Positions 25,677-34,939 of a stretch of 64,000 nucleotides of DNA are shown here, piece by piece. The stretch's first letter is position 1. Each line of letters opens with the position of its first letter. A model generated the notes under the pieces. The model had not been told where the DNA came from, made no database searches, and saw only the letters and a list, made by a program, of their open reading frames with translations. The position numbers were made by a program, and so were the translations under genes. Source of the DNA: Desulfobacteraceae bacterium UBA2174 (GTDB taxonomy: Bacteria > Desulfobacterota > Desulfobacteria > Desulfobacterales > UBA2174); assembly GCA_002327445.1 (NCBI GenBank), contig DCWA01000019.1:62001-126000 (forward strand). The letters run 5' to 3'.

Positions 25677-26498
25677 ATGCGTATTTCCGTCATCGTGACG
25701 ACTTACAACCGCCCCGATGCGCTGAAGCAGGTGCTCGAAGGCCTGGCTCATCAGCACGTGGCCCCCGATGAAGTCATCGTGGCCGACGATGGCAGCCGTC
25801 CCGACACCCGCCGTTTGGTGGAATCACTGATTCAAACTAAAAGTTTCCGGCTGGATTATGTTTGGCAACCGGACGAGGGCTTTCGGGCCGCGGCGATCCG
25901 CAATGCCGCCATACGCAGCTCCCGGGGCGACTACATCGTTTGCCTGGATGGTGACTGTATTCCCGGGCGGCATTTTATCGCCGATCACCGGCGCATGGCC
26001 GAACCGGGTTGTTTTTTCCAGGGGGGGCGGATTCTGGTGAGCCAACGGCGCAGTGCCGATTTCAGTTACCGCAAGTCCCGGTCTTTTTTCGGGCTGATGA
26101 AAGATTTGATCCGGGGCGATCTGGGCAATGGACACCACTTGCTGCGACTGCCGGCCTGGCCTGCTCGTCGTTCGCGCCGGCTCACGGGGATTCGCAGCTG
26201 CAACATGGGCTTCTGGCGCTCCGATCTGTATGCCGTCAACGGCTTCAACGAGGATTTCGTCGGCTGGGGGCGGGAGGACAGCGAGTTGGCCGTAAGGTTG
26301 TTCCGCTACGGCCTGCGTTGCAAGCGGCATCCTTTCATGGCGACCTGTTTTCACCTCTGGCATGCCGAATACGTAAGGGACCGCCTCACCGCCAATGACG
26401 CGCTGCTCGGAGACACACTGAAAAAATCGGGGCATTTATGTACCAACGGCATCGAGAAGCTCGAGATTGGCGATGCCGGTCTACCGAAGGATTGTTGA
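25677..26498 (+). CDS. Family 2 glycosyltransferase (LPS)
   Basis: A 273-residue GT-A enzyme. It opens with RISVIVTTYNRPDALKQVLE, has a DDGS nucleotide-binding motif and a DGD metal motif (CLDGDCIPG), and ends in a galactosyltransferase-C-type segment (GWGREDSELAVRLFRYGLRC). The ATG at 25677 is chosen because the fold starts there; an earlier ATG at 25635 overlaps the waaC stop and would add 14 unstructured residues. The sugar is not predictable. The stop overlaps the next start (TGATG). Confidence 0.85.
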   Translation: MRISVIVTTYNRPDALKQVLEGLAHQHVAPDEVIVADDGSRPDTRRLVESLIQTKSFRLDYVWQPDEGFRAAAIRNAAIRSSRGDYIVCLDGDCIPGRHFIADHRRMAEPGCFFQGGRILVSQRRSADFSYRKSRSFFGLMKDLIRGDLGNGHHLLRLPAWPARRSRRLTGIRSCNMGFWRSDLYAVNGFNEDFVGWGREDSELAVRLFRYGLRCKRHPFMATCFHLWHAEYVRDRLTANDALLGDTLKKSGHLCTNGIEKLEIGDAGLPKDC

Positions 26499-27421
26499 TG
26501 CGACCTGCTGGTGTCAAGGGCACGGCGCCCTTGGTTTCTTTCATCCTTTTGGCAATGCGCCTGCTGGGCAAATTACCGTTGCCCGTGCTGCAAGGCGCCG
26601 GGCGCCGGCTCGGCCGCCTGATTTTTCGGCTGGATCGCCGGCACCGGGAAATCGCCTTGAACAACCTGCGTTTCGTATTCGGCGATCAATGGTCATCCGC
26701 CGAAATCGACCGCATGGCCGAGGGCGTTTTTCAGGGCATGGGGCAGTTGCCCCTGGAAGTGTGCTGGTCGTTGGCCGTCCACCCGCGAAACTGGAAAAAA
26801 TTTTTCAAGATTTCCGGGCTGGAGCACTATCGGCGGGCAATGGCGGAGGGAAACGGCGTTTTGTGTTTGACGGCCCATGTGGGCACCTGGGAGCTTTTGC
26901 CCATTGTCGGCGCCATGACGGAACTTCCCTTGCACGTCGTTTATCGGCCCCTGGATGCGCCCATCCTGGACGAAGTGGTGGGTCGGGTTCGCCGCCGCTT
27001 CGGGGCCCGTTTGATTCCCAAGAAAAAAAGCGTTTTCAAGATCAACCGGGTCTTGAGAAACGGTGAGTGCATCGCCATTTTGCTCGACCAGAACGTCGAC
27101 TGGTACGAGGGGGTTTTTGTGGATTTCATGGGCCACCGCGCGTGTACCAGCAAGGGGTTGGCGACCCTGTCGATCCTGTCCAGGGCGCCGGTGGTGCCCG
27201 TCTTTCTGGTTCGGGAGGGAGGCGGGTTCCATGCCTATTTTGAACCGCCGTTATATCCCCTTGTCTCCGGCGACCGGGTCCGCGATCTGGAAGACAACAC
27301 CCAACGCTACAACCAGGCGATTGAAGCCTTTGTTCGCCGCCACCCCGACCAGTGGTTCTGGGTGCATCAGCGATGGAAGACGCGGCCTTATCATCCGATT
27401 CCGGTTCGGCCCGGTCCTTGA
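26498..27421 (+). CDS. Lipid A biosynthesis acyltransferase (LpxL/HtrB family)
   Basis: A 307-residue late acyltransferase with an N-terminal membrane anchor and the catalytic HX4E motif HVGTWE (about residue 128). Downstream family motifs include AILLDQN and APVVPVFLVRE. It transfers a secondary acyl chain to lipid A. The start at 26498 is set by the TGATG overlap with the glycosyltransferase. Its presence among core-sugar genes supports an LPS locus with an acylated lipid A. Confidence 0.88.
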   Translation: MRPAGVKGTAPLVSFILLAMRLLGKLPLPVLQGAGRRLGRLIFRLDRRHREIALNNLRFVFGDQWSSAEIDRMAEGVFQGMGQLPLEVCWSLAVHPRNWKKFFKISGLEHYRRAMAEGNGVLCLTAHVGTWELLPIVGAMTELPLHVVYRPLDAPILDEVVGRVRRRFGARLIPKKKSVFKINRVLRNGECIAILLDQNVDWYEGVFVDFMGHRACTSKGLATLSILSRAPVVPVFLVREGGGFHAYFEPPLYPLVSGDRVRDLEDNTQRYNQAIEAFVRRHPDQWFWVHQRWKTRPYHPIPVRPGP

Positions 27422-27436
27422 GAATAAGAGGCCCAG

Positions 27437-28177
27437 ATGCATTTCCCCGTATATGTGCTCCATGTCAAGACCGGTTTCGAAGATCGCGAACGAAGCATCC
27501 AACGGCAGTTCGGTGAGTTGAAAATTCCTTTCGAATGGGTCCTCGATTTCGATATCGACGACATCGACGAGAATGTCCTGGATCGGTACCGGAACCCTGA
27601 ACGGCACCTGCGTCCCGATGAGATATCCTGCTGCCTGAAACACCTTTCTGCCTGGGATCGGATCGCCCGGGCCGGGGAAGGCGGTGGCCTGGTCCTGGAA
27701 GATGATGTGCTGCTGGATGGCAAAAGGTTCGAGACCATCCTCCACCGCGCTCTCGATGAACTGCGCCGACGCCACGGCGCTTCAGGATGCATTTGCCTCG
27801 GCGACGGCTGCGCCCTCCACGTCCCCTGGACCAAGACCCGTCGCGGCACCTATCTTTATCCAGCCGATCTGATGCGGGCCTCGGACTCTTACTGGATCGA
27901 CCAGGACACGGCGGTGGCGTTGAAACATTGGGTGGACGCCCGCGGTTTTACCCTGCCGGCCGATCATCTGATCGAAACCATCCTCAGAGAGCTGAGCCGT
28001 CCGCTGTTCTGGCTCGAACCGACGGTTGTGCATCAGGGATCGCACAGCGGGGTCTTCAAATCCATGATCCAATTGAACGACGACGGTTTTTTGAAAAAAA
28101 GACACGAGTTTTGGGTCAAGAAGATCCGCCGCAAGTACATTTACCCGCTTCTGGGCATTGATCCGCGCCGCCGGTAA
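27437..28177 (+). CDS. Family 25 glycosyltransferase (LPS)
   Basis: A 246-residue protein with the GT25 pattern: an N-terminal YVLHVKTGFEDRERSIQRQF segment, the LSAWDRI region and the acidic motif LVLEDDVLL. GT25 enzymes add galactose or related sugars to LPS cores. It is 15 bases after the acyltransferase gene on the same strand. Confidence 0.82.
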   Translation: MHFPVYVLHVKTGFEDRERSIQRQFGELKIPFEWVLDFDIDDIDENVLDRYRNPERHLRPDEISCCLKHLSAWDRIARAGEGGGLVLEDDVLLDGKRFETILHRALDELRRRHGASGCICLGDGCALHVPWTKTRRGTYLYPADLMRASDSYWIDQDTAVALKHWVDARGFTLPADHLIETILRELSRPLFWLEPTVVHQGSHSGVFKSMIQLNDDGFLKKRHEFWVKKIRRKYIYPLLGIDPRRR

Positions 28178-28249
28178 CGTGGGTCGAACCGGTTGACCGA
28201 AGATCGGCTTTCTTCTTGAAATCGCAATTCACTGAAAAAGGCGACAGGC

Positions 28250-29482
28250 ATGCAAGACGAGACTTTTTCACTTCACGACCGACTGACATGGGCCAGGATT
28301 CTCATCCTGATGGAGTTCGTGGCGATTTTGGTTTCCACATCGGCCGCGGTGATCATCGAGATTCTCCTTTATCTGATCATCCTGACTTCGCGCGATTTGC
28401 TCCAACGCCTCTATGCTATTCGGCACCAGCCCATGATTCGCCTGACCCTGGTGTGGATTTTGGTGCTGGCGGCATCCTGCCTTTACACCATCGCCCCACG
28501 GGAGGACTTGATCGATATTTTGTCCAGTTGGCGCAAACTTCTCCTTCTGCCCATGGCCGCCGCCTATTTCGGAGATATTTTTTGGAAGCAGCGGGCCGTG
28601 CACACCATTTTTATCACCCTCTGCGTTTTGCTCCTCGTTTCCAGCGGAACTTGGGCGCTGGATTTGAACGTATCCAAGTACCAGGATGGGATTATCGTTG
28701 CCAACCATGCCGCCCAGGGGATGGTATTTGCCGTATGCTTGTTGCTGGGGCTGTGGCAGGCCCGGGAGTATCGCCATGTGCCGATCAAAATGGGAATCTG
28801 CCTGGCCATGGCGGTTGTCGCGTTTTTAAACATCGTCTTTATTACCCCTGGCAGGAGCGGTTATCTGGCGATGATGGCCATCGTGTCCGGGTATATTCTA
28901 TTCTCCGTTTCGGGGCTTAAAAAATATCTTGTTTTTTTGCTGCTCATCATGGTCATGGCGTCCACCCTCGCTTTTTCTCCCATGGCGAGGGAAAGAATCG
29001 AGATGGGACTCGCAGAAATCGAAAGCTACCGGGACAGTCCCCAGTTGACCTCCATGGGAGTGCGGATGGTGGCATGGGAAACCACGCTCCGGTTGATCGC
29101 TGAAAAGCCGATCTTGGGTTACGGCAGTGCGGCGTATGTCGAGGCTTACAGAAGAGCCATTGCCGGCCGAAGCGGCTGGCAGGGAGAGGTCATCGAGGAT
29201 CCGCACAATCAGTTTTTGAGAATCCTCGTGGAGCACGGCGCAGTGGGGTTGTTCTTCTTCCTGCTGTTCATCGGGTCCTTCTTCTTCCAACCGGTGCCCG
29301 GGAGGTTTCGCGTCCCGGGGCTCTGCGTCCTGCTTACCTGGTGCGCAACGAGTCTTTTCAGCTCTCATTTCACAACTTTTCTGGAGGGGCGTTTTCTGAT
29401 GCTCTGGCTCGGTATTTTTCTCTCTGCGTCGCCGGAGGTAGTCGGGCTGAATCACGGCCCGTCCATGGCCCAAAACGGGTGA
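28250..29482 (+). CDS. O-antigen ligase-like membrane protein
   Basis: A 410-residue polytopic protein of the WaaL/RfaL (Wzy_C) family with about eleven TM helices and a large loop near residues 235-325. That loop carries the family pattern with HN (EDPHNQFLRILVEHGAVGLF). It would join O-polysaccharide to the lipid A core on the periplasmic side. Membrane position and context with waaC/waaF support ligase over polymerase, but the two are hard to separate by sequence. Confidence 0.82.
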   Translation: MQDETFSLHDRLTWARILILMEFVAILVSTSAAVIIEILLYLIILTSRDLLQRLYAIRHQPMIRLTLVWILVLAASCLYTIAPREDLIDILSSWRKLLLLPMAAAYFGDIFWKQRAVHTIFITLCVLLLVSSGTWALDLNVSKYQDGIIVANHAAQGMVFAVCLLLGLWQAREYRHVPIKMGICLAMAVVAFLNIVFITPGRSGYLAMMAIVSGYILFSVSGLKKYLVFLLLIMVMASTLAFSPMARERIEMGLAEIESYRDSPQLTSMGVRMVAWETTLRLIAEKPILGYGSAAYVEAYRRAIAGRSGWQGEVIEDPHNQFLRILVEHGAVGLFFFLLFIGSFFFQPVPGRFRVPGLCVLLTWCATSLFSSHFTTFLEGRFLMLWLGIFLSASPEVVGLNHGPSMAQNG

Positions 29483-29486
29483 TGCC

Positions 29487-30257
29487 ATGTCTTCGGACCT
29501 GAAACTGTATTTTCGTACCGTGGGGGTCAGGGGATTGCTGGCAGCCCTGGGAAGCAAGGTCGGCGGCCGGAACACCATGATTCAAGTGACCCGCAAGGAA
29601 TTTCGCCATCCCCTTTGGCTGCGTCTGCGCTCATCGGACGTGCCCACCTACGAGCAGGTTTTCGTTAACCGCGATTACGCCTTCGAAGTCCGGCGTTCAC
29701 CCGCCTGCATCGTGGATGCCGGCGCCAATATCGGATTGGCGTCCATCTATTTCGCCAATCGATTCCCTTCGGCGCGGATCATTGCCATCGAACCGGAGCA
29801 GGGCAACTACGAGCTGTTGAGGACCAATCTGGCCCCTTATCCCCGGGCGACGGCTCTTCAGGCAGCCTTGTGGCACCGCGACGAAGAGGTTCGCCTGGTT
29901 GATCCGGGCCTCGGCAATTGGGGTTTTATGACCGAGGGGAACAAAGACGGGCAGCCGGGCTCTCACCAAACCCGCCACACGGTCCGGGCGGTTACCGTGG
30001 ACTGGATCCTGAAAACCTTTGCGCTGGATCGCATCGACATCCTGAAGGTCGACATCGAAGGGGCTGAAAAAGAGGTGTTTGCCGACACCACCACCTGGAT
30101 CGACAAGGTCGATGCCATCATCATCGAGTTGCACGAGCGCTACAAAAAGGGATGCAATCGCAGTTTCTATAGCGGGACTCCCGGTTTCGCCCATGAATGG
30201 ACCCGGGGTGAAAATGTCTATTTATCGCGGGGCAACCTTTGTCCCAAGGAAGACTGA
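29487..30257 (+). CDS. FkbM-family methyltransferase
   Basis: A 256-residue SAM-dependent methyltransferase. Motif I reads CIVDAGANIGLASIYFANRF; the FkbM C-terminal motif is DILKVDIEGAEKEVF. It probably O-methylates a sugar of the LPS or O-antigen. It starts four bases after the ligase stop. Its last 36 bases overlap the 3' end of the convergent LPS kinase gene. Confidence 0.88.
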   Translation: MSSDLKLYFRTVGVRGLLAALGSKVGGRNTMIQVTRKEFRHPLWLRLRSSDVPTYEQVFVNRDYAFEVRRSPACIVDAGANIGLASIYFANRFPSARIIAIEPEQGNYELLRTNLAPYPRATALQAALWHRDEEVRLVDPGLGNWGFMTEGNKDGQPGSHQTRHTVRAVTVDWILKTFALDRIDILKVDIEGAEKEVFADTTTWIDKVDAIIIELHERYKKGCNRSFYSGTPGFAHEWTRGENVYLSRGNLCPKED

Positions 30258-30968
30258 AGATGGGGAGGCTTGCAGCGCATCGATGCGTCGGATAAAATCT
30301 TTTTGCAGTGGCTCAGGCACATTATAGTAGATATCCGCTATCAATCCCCGGACATCGCGTCGCCGAACCCGATTCGGCTGGTAGCACCTCAGCGGATGCA
30401 TGTCGTCAAAGTCGAGCAGCCAGACCTTGTCATCGTCGAAAATCAGATTGGCGATGCGGATGTCGCCGTGAATCAAACCGAGGGTTCCAAGCCTTATCAA
30501 TAAGCCGATAATGTAATCGATGGCGGGCTCGATTTTTTCAGGATCATTTTGAAATTGATGGAAATAAGTTTCCCCCGTGACGCCGTCAACGTGTTCGTAG
30601 AGAAAAAAGGAATCCATCCTCAGGCAGAGGAAGCGGGTTTCGATGTAGGCCACCGGCGGAGGCACAAGAATGCCGTTGGATGACAGGAGATGAGAGTAAT
30701 GCCAGCTTTTGCTGGCACGGGTTTTTCTGAAAAAGCGCTTGAACCGATGCCAGGCTGACTTGTAGTTATGCCGCTTGATGGCGATCTTGCGCCCGTCCAC
30801 GGCAACCACTCCGATTTTGCTTTTGAAATTGGACTGCAGGAGGACGGTGTCGGGGGCCTCCAGGTAGCGATCAGGGTCGTGCAAAACTTGCAACAAGTTA
30901 TCGGAAAGGTACCGTTTTTCCGCCTCGACATGACGGAACAGGGTGTTTTCCACAACGACGCGATTCAT
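30222..30968 (-). CDS. Lipopolysaccharide kinase-like protein (WaaP/InaA/Kdo kinase fold)
   Basis: A 248-residue eukaryotic-like kinase fold. Catalytic-loop HGDIRIANLIFDDD and metal motif LLDFDDMHPL are intact, and a candidate ATP-binding Lys lies in GRKIAIKRHNYKS. Such enzymes phosphorylate heptose or Kdo of the LPS core. I start at the ATG at 30968 because upstream in-frame sequence overlaps the next gene. It is read from the minus strand after the GT4 gene and ends inside the 3' end of fkbM. Confidence 0.85.
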   Translation of the reverse strand: MNRVVVENTLFRHVEAEKRYLSDNLLQVLHDPDRYLEAPDTVLLQSNFKSKIGVVAVDGRKIAIKRHNYKSAWHRFKRFFRKTRASKSWHYSHLLSSNGILVPPPVAYIETRFLCLRMDSFFLYEHVDGVTGETYFHQFQNDPEKIEPAIDYIIGLLIRLGTLGLIHGDIRIANLIFDDDKVWLLDFDDMHPLRCYQPNRVRRRDVRGLIADIYYNVPEPLQKDFIRRIDALQASPSSVFLGTKVAPR

Positions 30969-30981
30969 CGAAACCGGCCTT

Positions 30982-32094
30982 TTATCGAGATCTTTTCCCG
31001 GAGATGATCGTCCGGTAACAGTCTTCGTAAGCCGCCGCAATCTTTTCCCAGGAGTACCCCCGGGCCGTATCCCTTGCCATTTTCCCCATCCGTGCCCGCA
31101 CGTCGGCATCCGAAAGCGCTTTCAATAGATCCGGCAATGTGTCCGGATCGCGCATCAGGCACCCGTTTACCTTGTCTACGATGATATCGGCCACGCCGGC
31201 GTTGTCGCTGACGATCGTCGGCAGACCGCAGGCCATGGCTTCCAAAATGCTCATGCCGAAGGCTTCGGACCGGGAGGGAAGCGCCACTACGTCGGCTGCA
31301 GCGTAATAGGGTTGGACGTCTTTCTTGAACCCGTAAAAAGTCACCTGTTGCGACAACCCGCGGTGCATCACCATTTTTTTGTAGAGCGAGAGGTGGTCTC
31401 CGGTACCTACAACCAAGAGCCGCATATTGTTGGCAAGGGCCCCGATGAGACGATCCAGGCCTTTTCTCTTGAAGGCCGACCCGACAAACAAAATGGCCAG
31501 TTCGTTTTCTTCGATTCCCAACTGAGCGCGCGCCTTTCGCCTTCCGTCCCTGACTCTGTCGGGATGAAATGCTTCGATGTCCACACCCGGGCGGATGACA
31601 CACATCTTGTCCTTGCGGTGATAGTGGATTTCGATGTCCTGGGAGACTTTGCTCGAAACCGCGACCAACCATGGCGTCCGCATCTGCTTCTTTTCAAGCC
31701 AGAGGTAGGCCAAGCTGCGGGGGCTCAAAAATTTTTGTTCGAATTTCCTCAGGCCCGCATACTGGTCCATCCCGGACAGGTAGGAAAAACTGTGGAGGGA
31801 CTGTACATCCGCGAAATAGTGGCGTTCATGGGAGTGAACGATATCGAAGCCGCCGTCTGTCGCGATGTGTCTCGTTTCGTAAATGAAGTCGAGAGTGTTC
31901 AGCACGTTCGAAAAAAACCGGCGTCCAGTCACTTTGTGGAAAGTCATCCCCTGTAGAATCTTTGGATCCGCAGTGCACGCGAAAACAGAAATGCGGTGGC
32001 CTTTTTTGGCCAGTTCCCTGGCCACCTGCACGGCGTATGTTTCCTTGCCGCCCCATCGACCGAATCTTTTGATGCAGATTGCAATCCTAAGCAT
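30982..32094 (-). CDS. Family 4 glycosyltransferase (LPS)
   Basis: A 370-residue GT-B enzyme. The N-terminal acceptor loop is FGRWGGKETYAVQVARELAK; the donor-site EX7E motif is in EAFGMSILEAMACGLPTIVS. It likely adds a hexose to the LPS core. It lies 13 bases upstream of the LPS kinase on the minus strand, so these two form a small operon converging on the main LPS operon. Confidence 0.9.
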   Translation of the reverse strand: MLRIAICIKRFGRWGGKETYAVQVARELAKKGHRISVFACTADPKILQGMTFHKVTGRRFFSNVLNTLDFIYETRHIATDGGFDIVHSHERHYFADVQSLHSFSYLSGMDQYAGLRKFEQKFLSPRSLAYLWLEKKQMRTPWLVAVSSKVSQDIEIHYHRKDKMCVIRPGVDIEAFHPDRVRDGRRKARAQLGIEENELAILFVGSAFKRKGLDRLIGALANNMRLLVVGTGDHLSLYKKMVMHRGLSQQVTFYGFKKDVQPYYAAADVVALPSRSEAFGMSILEAMACGLPTIVSDNAGVADIIVDKVNGCLMRDPDTLPDLLKALSDADVRARMGKMARDTARGYSWEKIAAAYEDCYRTIISGKRSR

Positions 32095-32458
32095 TCGTGA
32101 AATGCCGCCCGTCCAAGCAAACTGTTTTCGATATTTCGGGATCCATTGGCTGATCCTGCGGCGGGGATGGCGGACCTCGCCTCAAGGCACCGAACCGGAG
32201 CGTTTTCAATTTTTCCCCTTGATTTGGTTGAGCAACATACTTGGCTCCCCTTTAGCCGTCAAGCATTTGCCCGAGAAAGGTGGCGCCGGCCTGCCATGCC
32301 CTTTGAGTGGCCATCGTGCAGGATCGTTCGGGCGATGGGCCCTATTCCTTTTGCAAGCCGTGCGGGCCCATGGTATGTTAAGGTCCCCTTGTCGGTGCAG
32401 CCAACTCATCCGGGTGCAGCGATAAGGAATTTGTTTTATTTATGGAGAGGAGGAATCG
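32095..32458. other. Divergent intergenic region between the GT4 gene and the Trm112 gene
   Basis: A 364-base gap between divergent genes that must hold promoters for both. Open frames crossing it lack ribosome sites and conserved features. No strong sigma-70, sigma-54 or repeat signal is visible; an A/T-rich stretch (32427-32447) precedes the GGAGAGGAGG ribosome site of the Trm112 gene. Confidence 0.4.
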
Positions 32459-32638
32459 ATGGCCATCAGCAAGGAACTGCTCGATATTTTAGCGTGCCCC
32501 AAGTGCAAAGGGCCGCTGCGGCTCACCCCCGCGGGAGACGGTTTGGACTGCGATGCCTGCCGGTTGCGCTACGAGATCCGGGACGACATCCCGATCCTGC
32601 TCATCGAAGAAGCCAAGCCCCTTGACGCTGCCAAATGA
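32459..32638 (+). CDS. Trm112-family zinc-ribbon protein
   Basis: A 59-residue protein that is easy to miss by length. It reads MAISKELLDILACPKCKGPL near the start, with CPKC and CDAC pairs that would bind zinc, and the family motif RYEIRDDIPILL. Trm112/YcaR proteins activate or stabilise methyltransferases in other organisms; the bacterial role is less clear. A very strong ribosome site (GGAGAGGAGG) precedes the ATG. The stop overlaps the next ATG as ATGA, heading a six-gene run to rlmB. Confidence 0.9.
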   Translation: MAISKELLDILACPKCKGPLRLTPAGDGLDCDACRLRYEIRDDIPILLIEEAKPLDAAK

Positions 32639-33195
32639 GCATTCCGCAGGCTCCGGATCCGGTCAAGCTGGTCATCGGCGCCGTGACGGCCGAAAAAACG
32701 CTGCTGTTAGAGGTCGCAGGCCAACTGGAGCGGCTTTTCGGTCCGTTGGACATTGTCAGCGCCTGGATGCCCTTTGACCGCACGGACTACTACGCCGCGG
32801 AGATGGGACCCTTGCTGTGGCGGCGGATGATGGCCTTCAAACGGCTGGTCGACCCCGGCCGGCTGGCGGCCGTCAAAATTGCCACCAATGAGCTGGAAGG
32901 CCGTTGGGCCGAGGCGGGGCGGCGGCGGGTCAATCTCGATCCCGGCATCTTGAGCCGAGAGCGCTTTGTGCTGGCCACCGGCAAAAACTTCAGCCACCGC
33001 ATCTACCTGGGGGATGGGATCTGGGGGGACCTGACCCTGATCTTCCACCTCGGGGGATTCGATCCGTTGCCATGGACCTATCCGGATTATGCGGCTCCGG
33101 AAATGCGAGCCTTTCTGGCCCTGATCCGGAAAAAGTACGTGGTGGACCTGAAAGCGGCGCCTGCCGACGCGGCAGGCAATGGAAATCAGCCATGA
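32635..33195 (+). CDS. DUF4416 family protein
   Basis: A 186-residue protein matching the DUF4416 pattern known from Desulfobacterota and related phyla (VKLVIGAVTAEKTLL; FDRTDYYAAEMGP; RRVNLDPGIL; GKNFSHRIYLGDGI). The function is unknown. It overlaps both neighbours by four bases, in a run ending with gmk and rlmB, which suggests a housekeeping role tied to RNA or nucleotide metabolism. Confidence 0.82.
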   Translation: MSIPQAPDPVKLVIGAVTAEKTLLLEVAGQLERLFGPLDIVSAWMPFDRTDYYAAEMGPLLWRRMMAFKRLVDPGRLAAVKIATNELEGRWAEAGRRRVNLDPGILSRERFVLATGKNFSHRIYLGDGIWGDLTLIFHLGGFDPLPWTYPDYAAPEMRAFLALIRKKYVVDLKAAPADAAGNGNQP

Positions 33196-34073
33196 TCAGC
33201 AGCATGACGGCCTATGGGCAGGCGGAGAGAAGCGCCGGGGGGTTGAGCGCGGAGGTGGAAATCCGCTCGGTGAACAGCCGGTTTCTCGATATCGTGATGC
33301 GACTCCCGCATGGTTACGGGGGTTGGGAAGAGCGCATCAAGGCCATGATCGGAGCCCAACTGGAACGTGGCCGGGTGGAGCTGCGGCTGACGGTGCGCGA
33401 CAATCGTCGGGCCGAGGCGGGCTTCGAGGTGGATCTGCCTCTGGCGACGGCCTATCACCATGCCCTTTGCCGGTTGCGAGACGCCCTGACACCCGAAGGG
33501 GAAGTGCCCCTGGCGCTGCTGGCCGCCGCCAACGGCGTGATCCGGCCCTGCGAGGTCGAACCGGACCTGGACGGAGACTGGCCCCTGATGGAAGACTGCC
33601 TGACTTCGGCCATCCAGGCGCTGAAAGCGATGCGTCAGCGGGAAGGCATTCGCCTGGCTGCCGATTTTTCCAACCGCCTGGCGCTGGTCGAAGGCGCCAT
33701 CGATGCCATTGAAGCCGACAGCAGTGGGTTGGTGGAGGTCTATCGGAGGCGCTTGCAGGCACGCCTCGAGGCACTCACCGAAGGCATCGTGGCGCTGGAT
33801 CCGTCGCGGATTGCCCAGGAGGCGGCCCTGCTGGCCGATCGCAGCGACATCAGCGAAGAGATCGTGAGGGCCCGCAGCCACCTGAGCCAATTCCGGACTC
33901 TGATGACCGACCCGGCCCCGGCGGGCCGCCAACTGAATTTCCTGCTCCAGGAGCTGGGACGCGAAATGAACACCATCGGCGCCAAGACCGACCAGGCGGA
34001 TGCGGCCCACCGGGTGGTGGCGGTCAAGGCGGAGCTTGAAAAATTGCGCGAGCAAGTGCAGAACGTGGAATAG
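33192..34073 (+). CDS. yicC: YicC-type endoribonuclease
   Basis: A 293-residue YicC/YloC protein with both ends conserved: ISSMTAYGQAE at the N-terminus and the DUF1732 C-terminus (LLQELGREMNTIGAKTDQAD). YicC is an RNase affecting small-RNA stability and stress responses. The start at 33192 overlaps the DUF4416 stop. The order yicC, remA, gmk is common in bacteria. Confidence 0.93.
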   Translation: MISSMTAYGQAERSAGGLSAEVEIRSVNSRFLDIVMRLPHGYGGWEERIKAMIGAQLERGRVELRLTVRDNRRAEAGFEVDLPLATAYHHALCRLRDALTPEGEVPLALLAAANGVIRPCEVEPDLDGDWPLMEDCLTSAIQALKAMRQREGIRLAADFSNRLALVEGAIDAIEADSSGLVEVYRRRLQARLEALTEGIVALDPSRIAQEAALLADRSDISEEIVRARSHLSQFRTLMTDPAPAGRQLNFLLQELGREMNTIGAKTDQADAAHRVVAVKAELEKLREQVQNVE

Positions 34074-34079
34074 ACATTT

Positions 34080-34352
34080 ATGGAAAAAATACTGCTCAAT
34101 GTCGGTTTCGGCAACACGGTGGTAGCGGATCGCATCGTGGCCATCGTAACGCCGAACTCGGCGCCGATGAAACGGCTCAAGGACGAGGCGCGCGACACCA
34201 ACCGGCTCATCGATGCCACCCACGGGCGGCGCACCCGGGCCTTGATCGTCACCGACAGCAATCACGTGATCCTCTCGGCCACCCTGGCGGAAACCATCGC
34301 CCAGCGCTACGAGGCCATCCGGGGGGCCGACAAATCCGAGGAGGGCAAGTGA
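34080..34352 (+). CDS. RemA/DUF370 family DNA-binding protein
   Basis: A 90-residue protein with the RemA signature (LLNVGFGNTVVADRIVAIV; RRTRALIVTDSNHVILSA). In Bacillus RemA activates matrix genes by oligomeric DNA binding; in Desulfobacterota its role is not established. It sits between yicC and gmk, the usual place, and overlaps gmk. Confidence 0.9.
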   Translation: MEKILLNVGFGNTVVADRIVAIVTPNSAPMKRLKDEARDTNRLIDATHGRRTRALIVTDSNHVILSATLAETIAQRYEAIRGADKSEEGK

Positions 34353-34939
34353 AGCCGGCCTCCGATCCGGGACGGCTGATCATCGTTTCGGCGCCCTCGG
34401 GGGGCGGCAAGACGACCCTGTGCCGCGCCCTGCGTCAGCGGATGCCCGACTTGGGTTACAGCGTGTCGTTTACCACGCGCCCCGCCCGTCCGGGAGAGCA
34501 GGACGGGGTGGACTACCACTTCATCGACCTGGACGATTTCGAGAAGGGCATCGCCGAAAAGCGCTGGGCCGAGTGGGCCGTGGTGCACGGGAACCTCTAT
34601 GGCACTTCCGCCGACTTTCTCCGGCAGGCCCTGGTGGCCGGGCAGGACGTTTTGCTGGACATCGACGTACAGGGCACCCGCCAACTGCTGGCCCATTTTC
34701 CGGACAGCCTGACGATTTTCATCGAACCGCCCTCCATGAAAGTGCTGGCTCAGCGGTTGGCCGGACGGGGGACCGATGACCCCCAGACGGTCGCCCGGCG
34801 GTTGCGCGATGCCGAGCAGGAAATGGCCCAGCGGGAGTTGTACCGGCACCGGATCATCAACGGCCGCATCGAAGCGACCATCGAGACCCTGGTGGCCCTG
34901 GTGGAAAAAGAGCGCGCAACAGGCCGAAAAGAAGGATGA
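34349..34939 (+). CDS. gmk: Guanylate kinase
   Basis: A 196-residue enzyme phosphorylating GMP to GDP. P-loop APSGGGKTTL, GMP-binding SFTTRPARPGEQDGVDYHFI and a lid arginine region (RLRDAEQEMAQREL) are present. It starts with GTG at 34349 overlapping the RemA stop, with GAGGAGG just upstream. It overlaps rlmB by four bases. Confidence 0.95.
   Translation: MKPASDPGRLIIVSAPSGGGKTTLCRALRQRMPDLGYSVSFTTRPARPGEQDGVDYHFIDLDDFEKGIAEKRWAEWAVVHGNLYGTSADFLRQALVAGQDVLLDIDVQGTRQLLAHFPDSLTIFIEPPSMKVLAQRLAGRGTDDPQTVARRLRDAEQEMAQRELYRHRIINGRIEATIETLVALVEKERATGRKEG

Noticed and set aside
32146..32625. Plus-strand frame covering the gap before the Trm112 gene
   Set aside because: It runs through the Trm112 gene in another phase and has no ribosome site or family feature.
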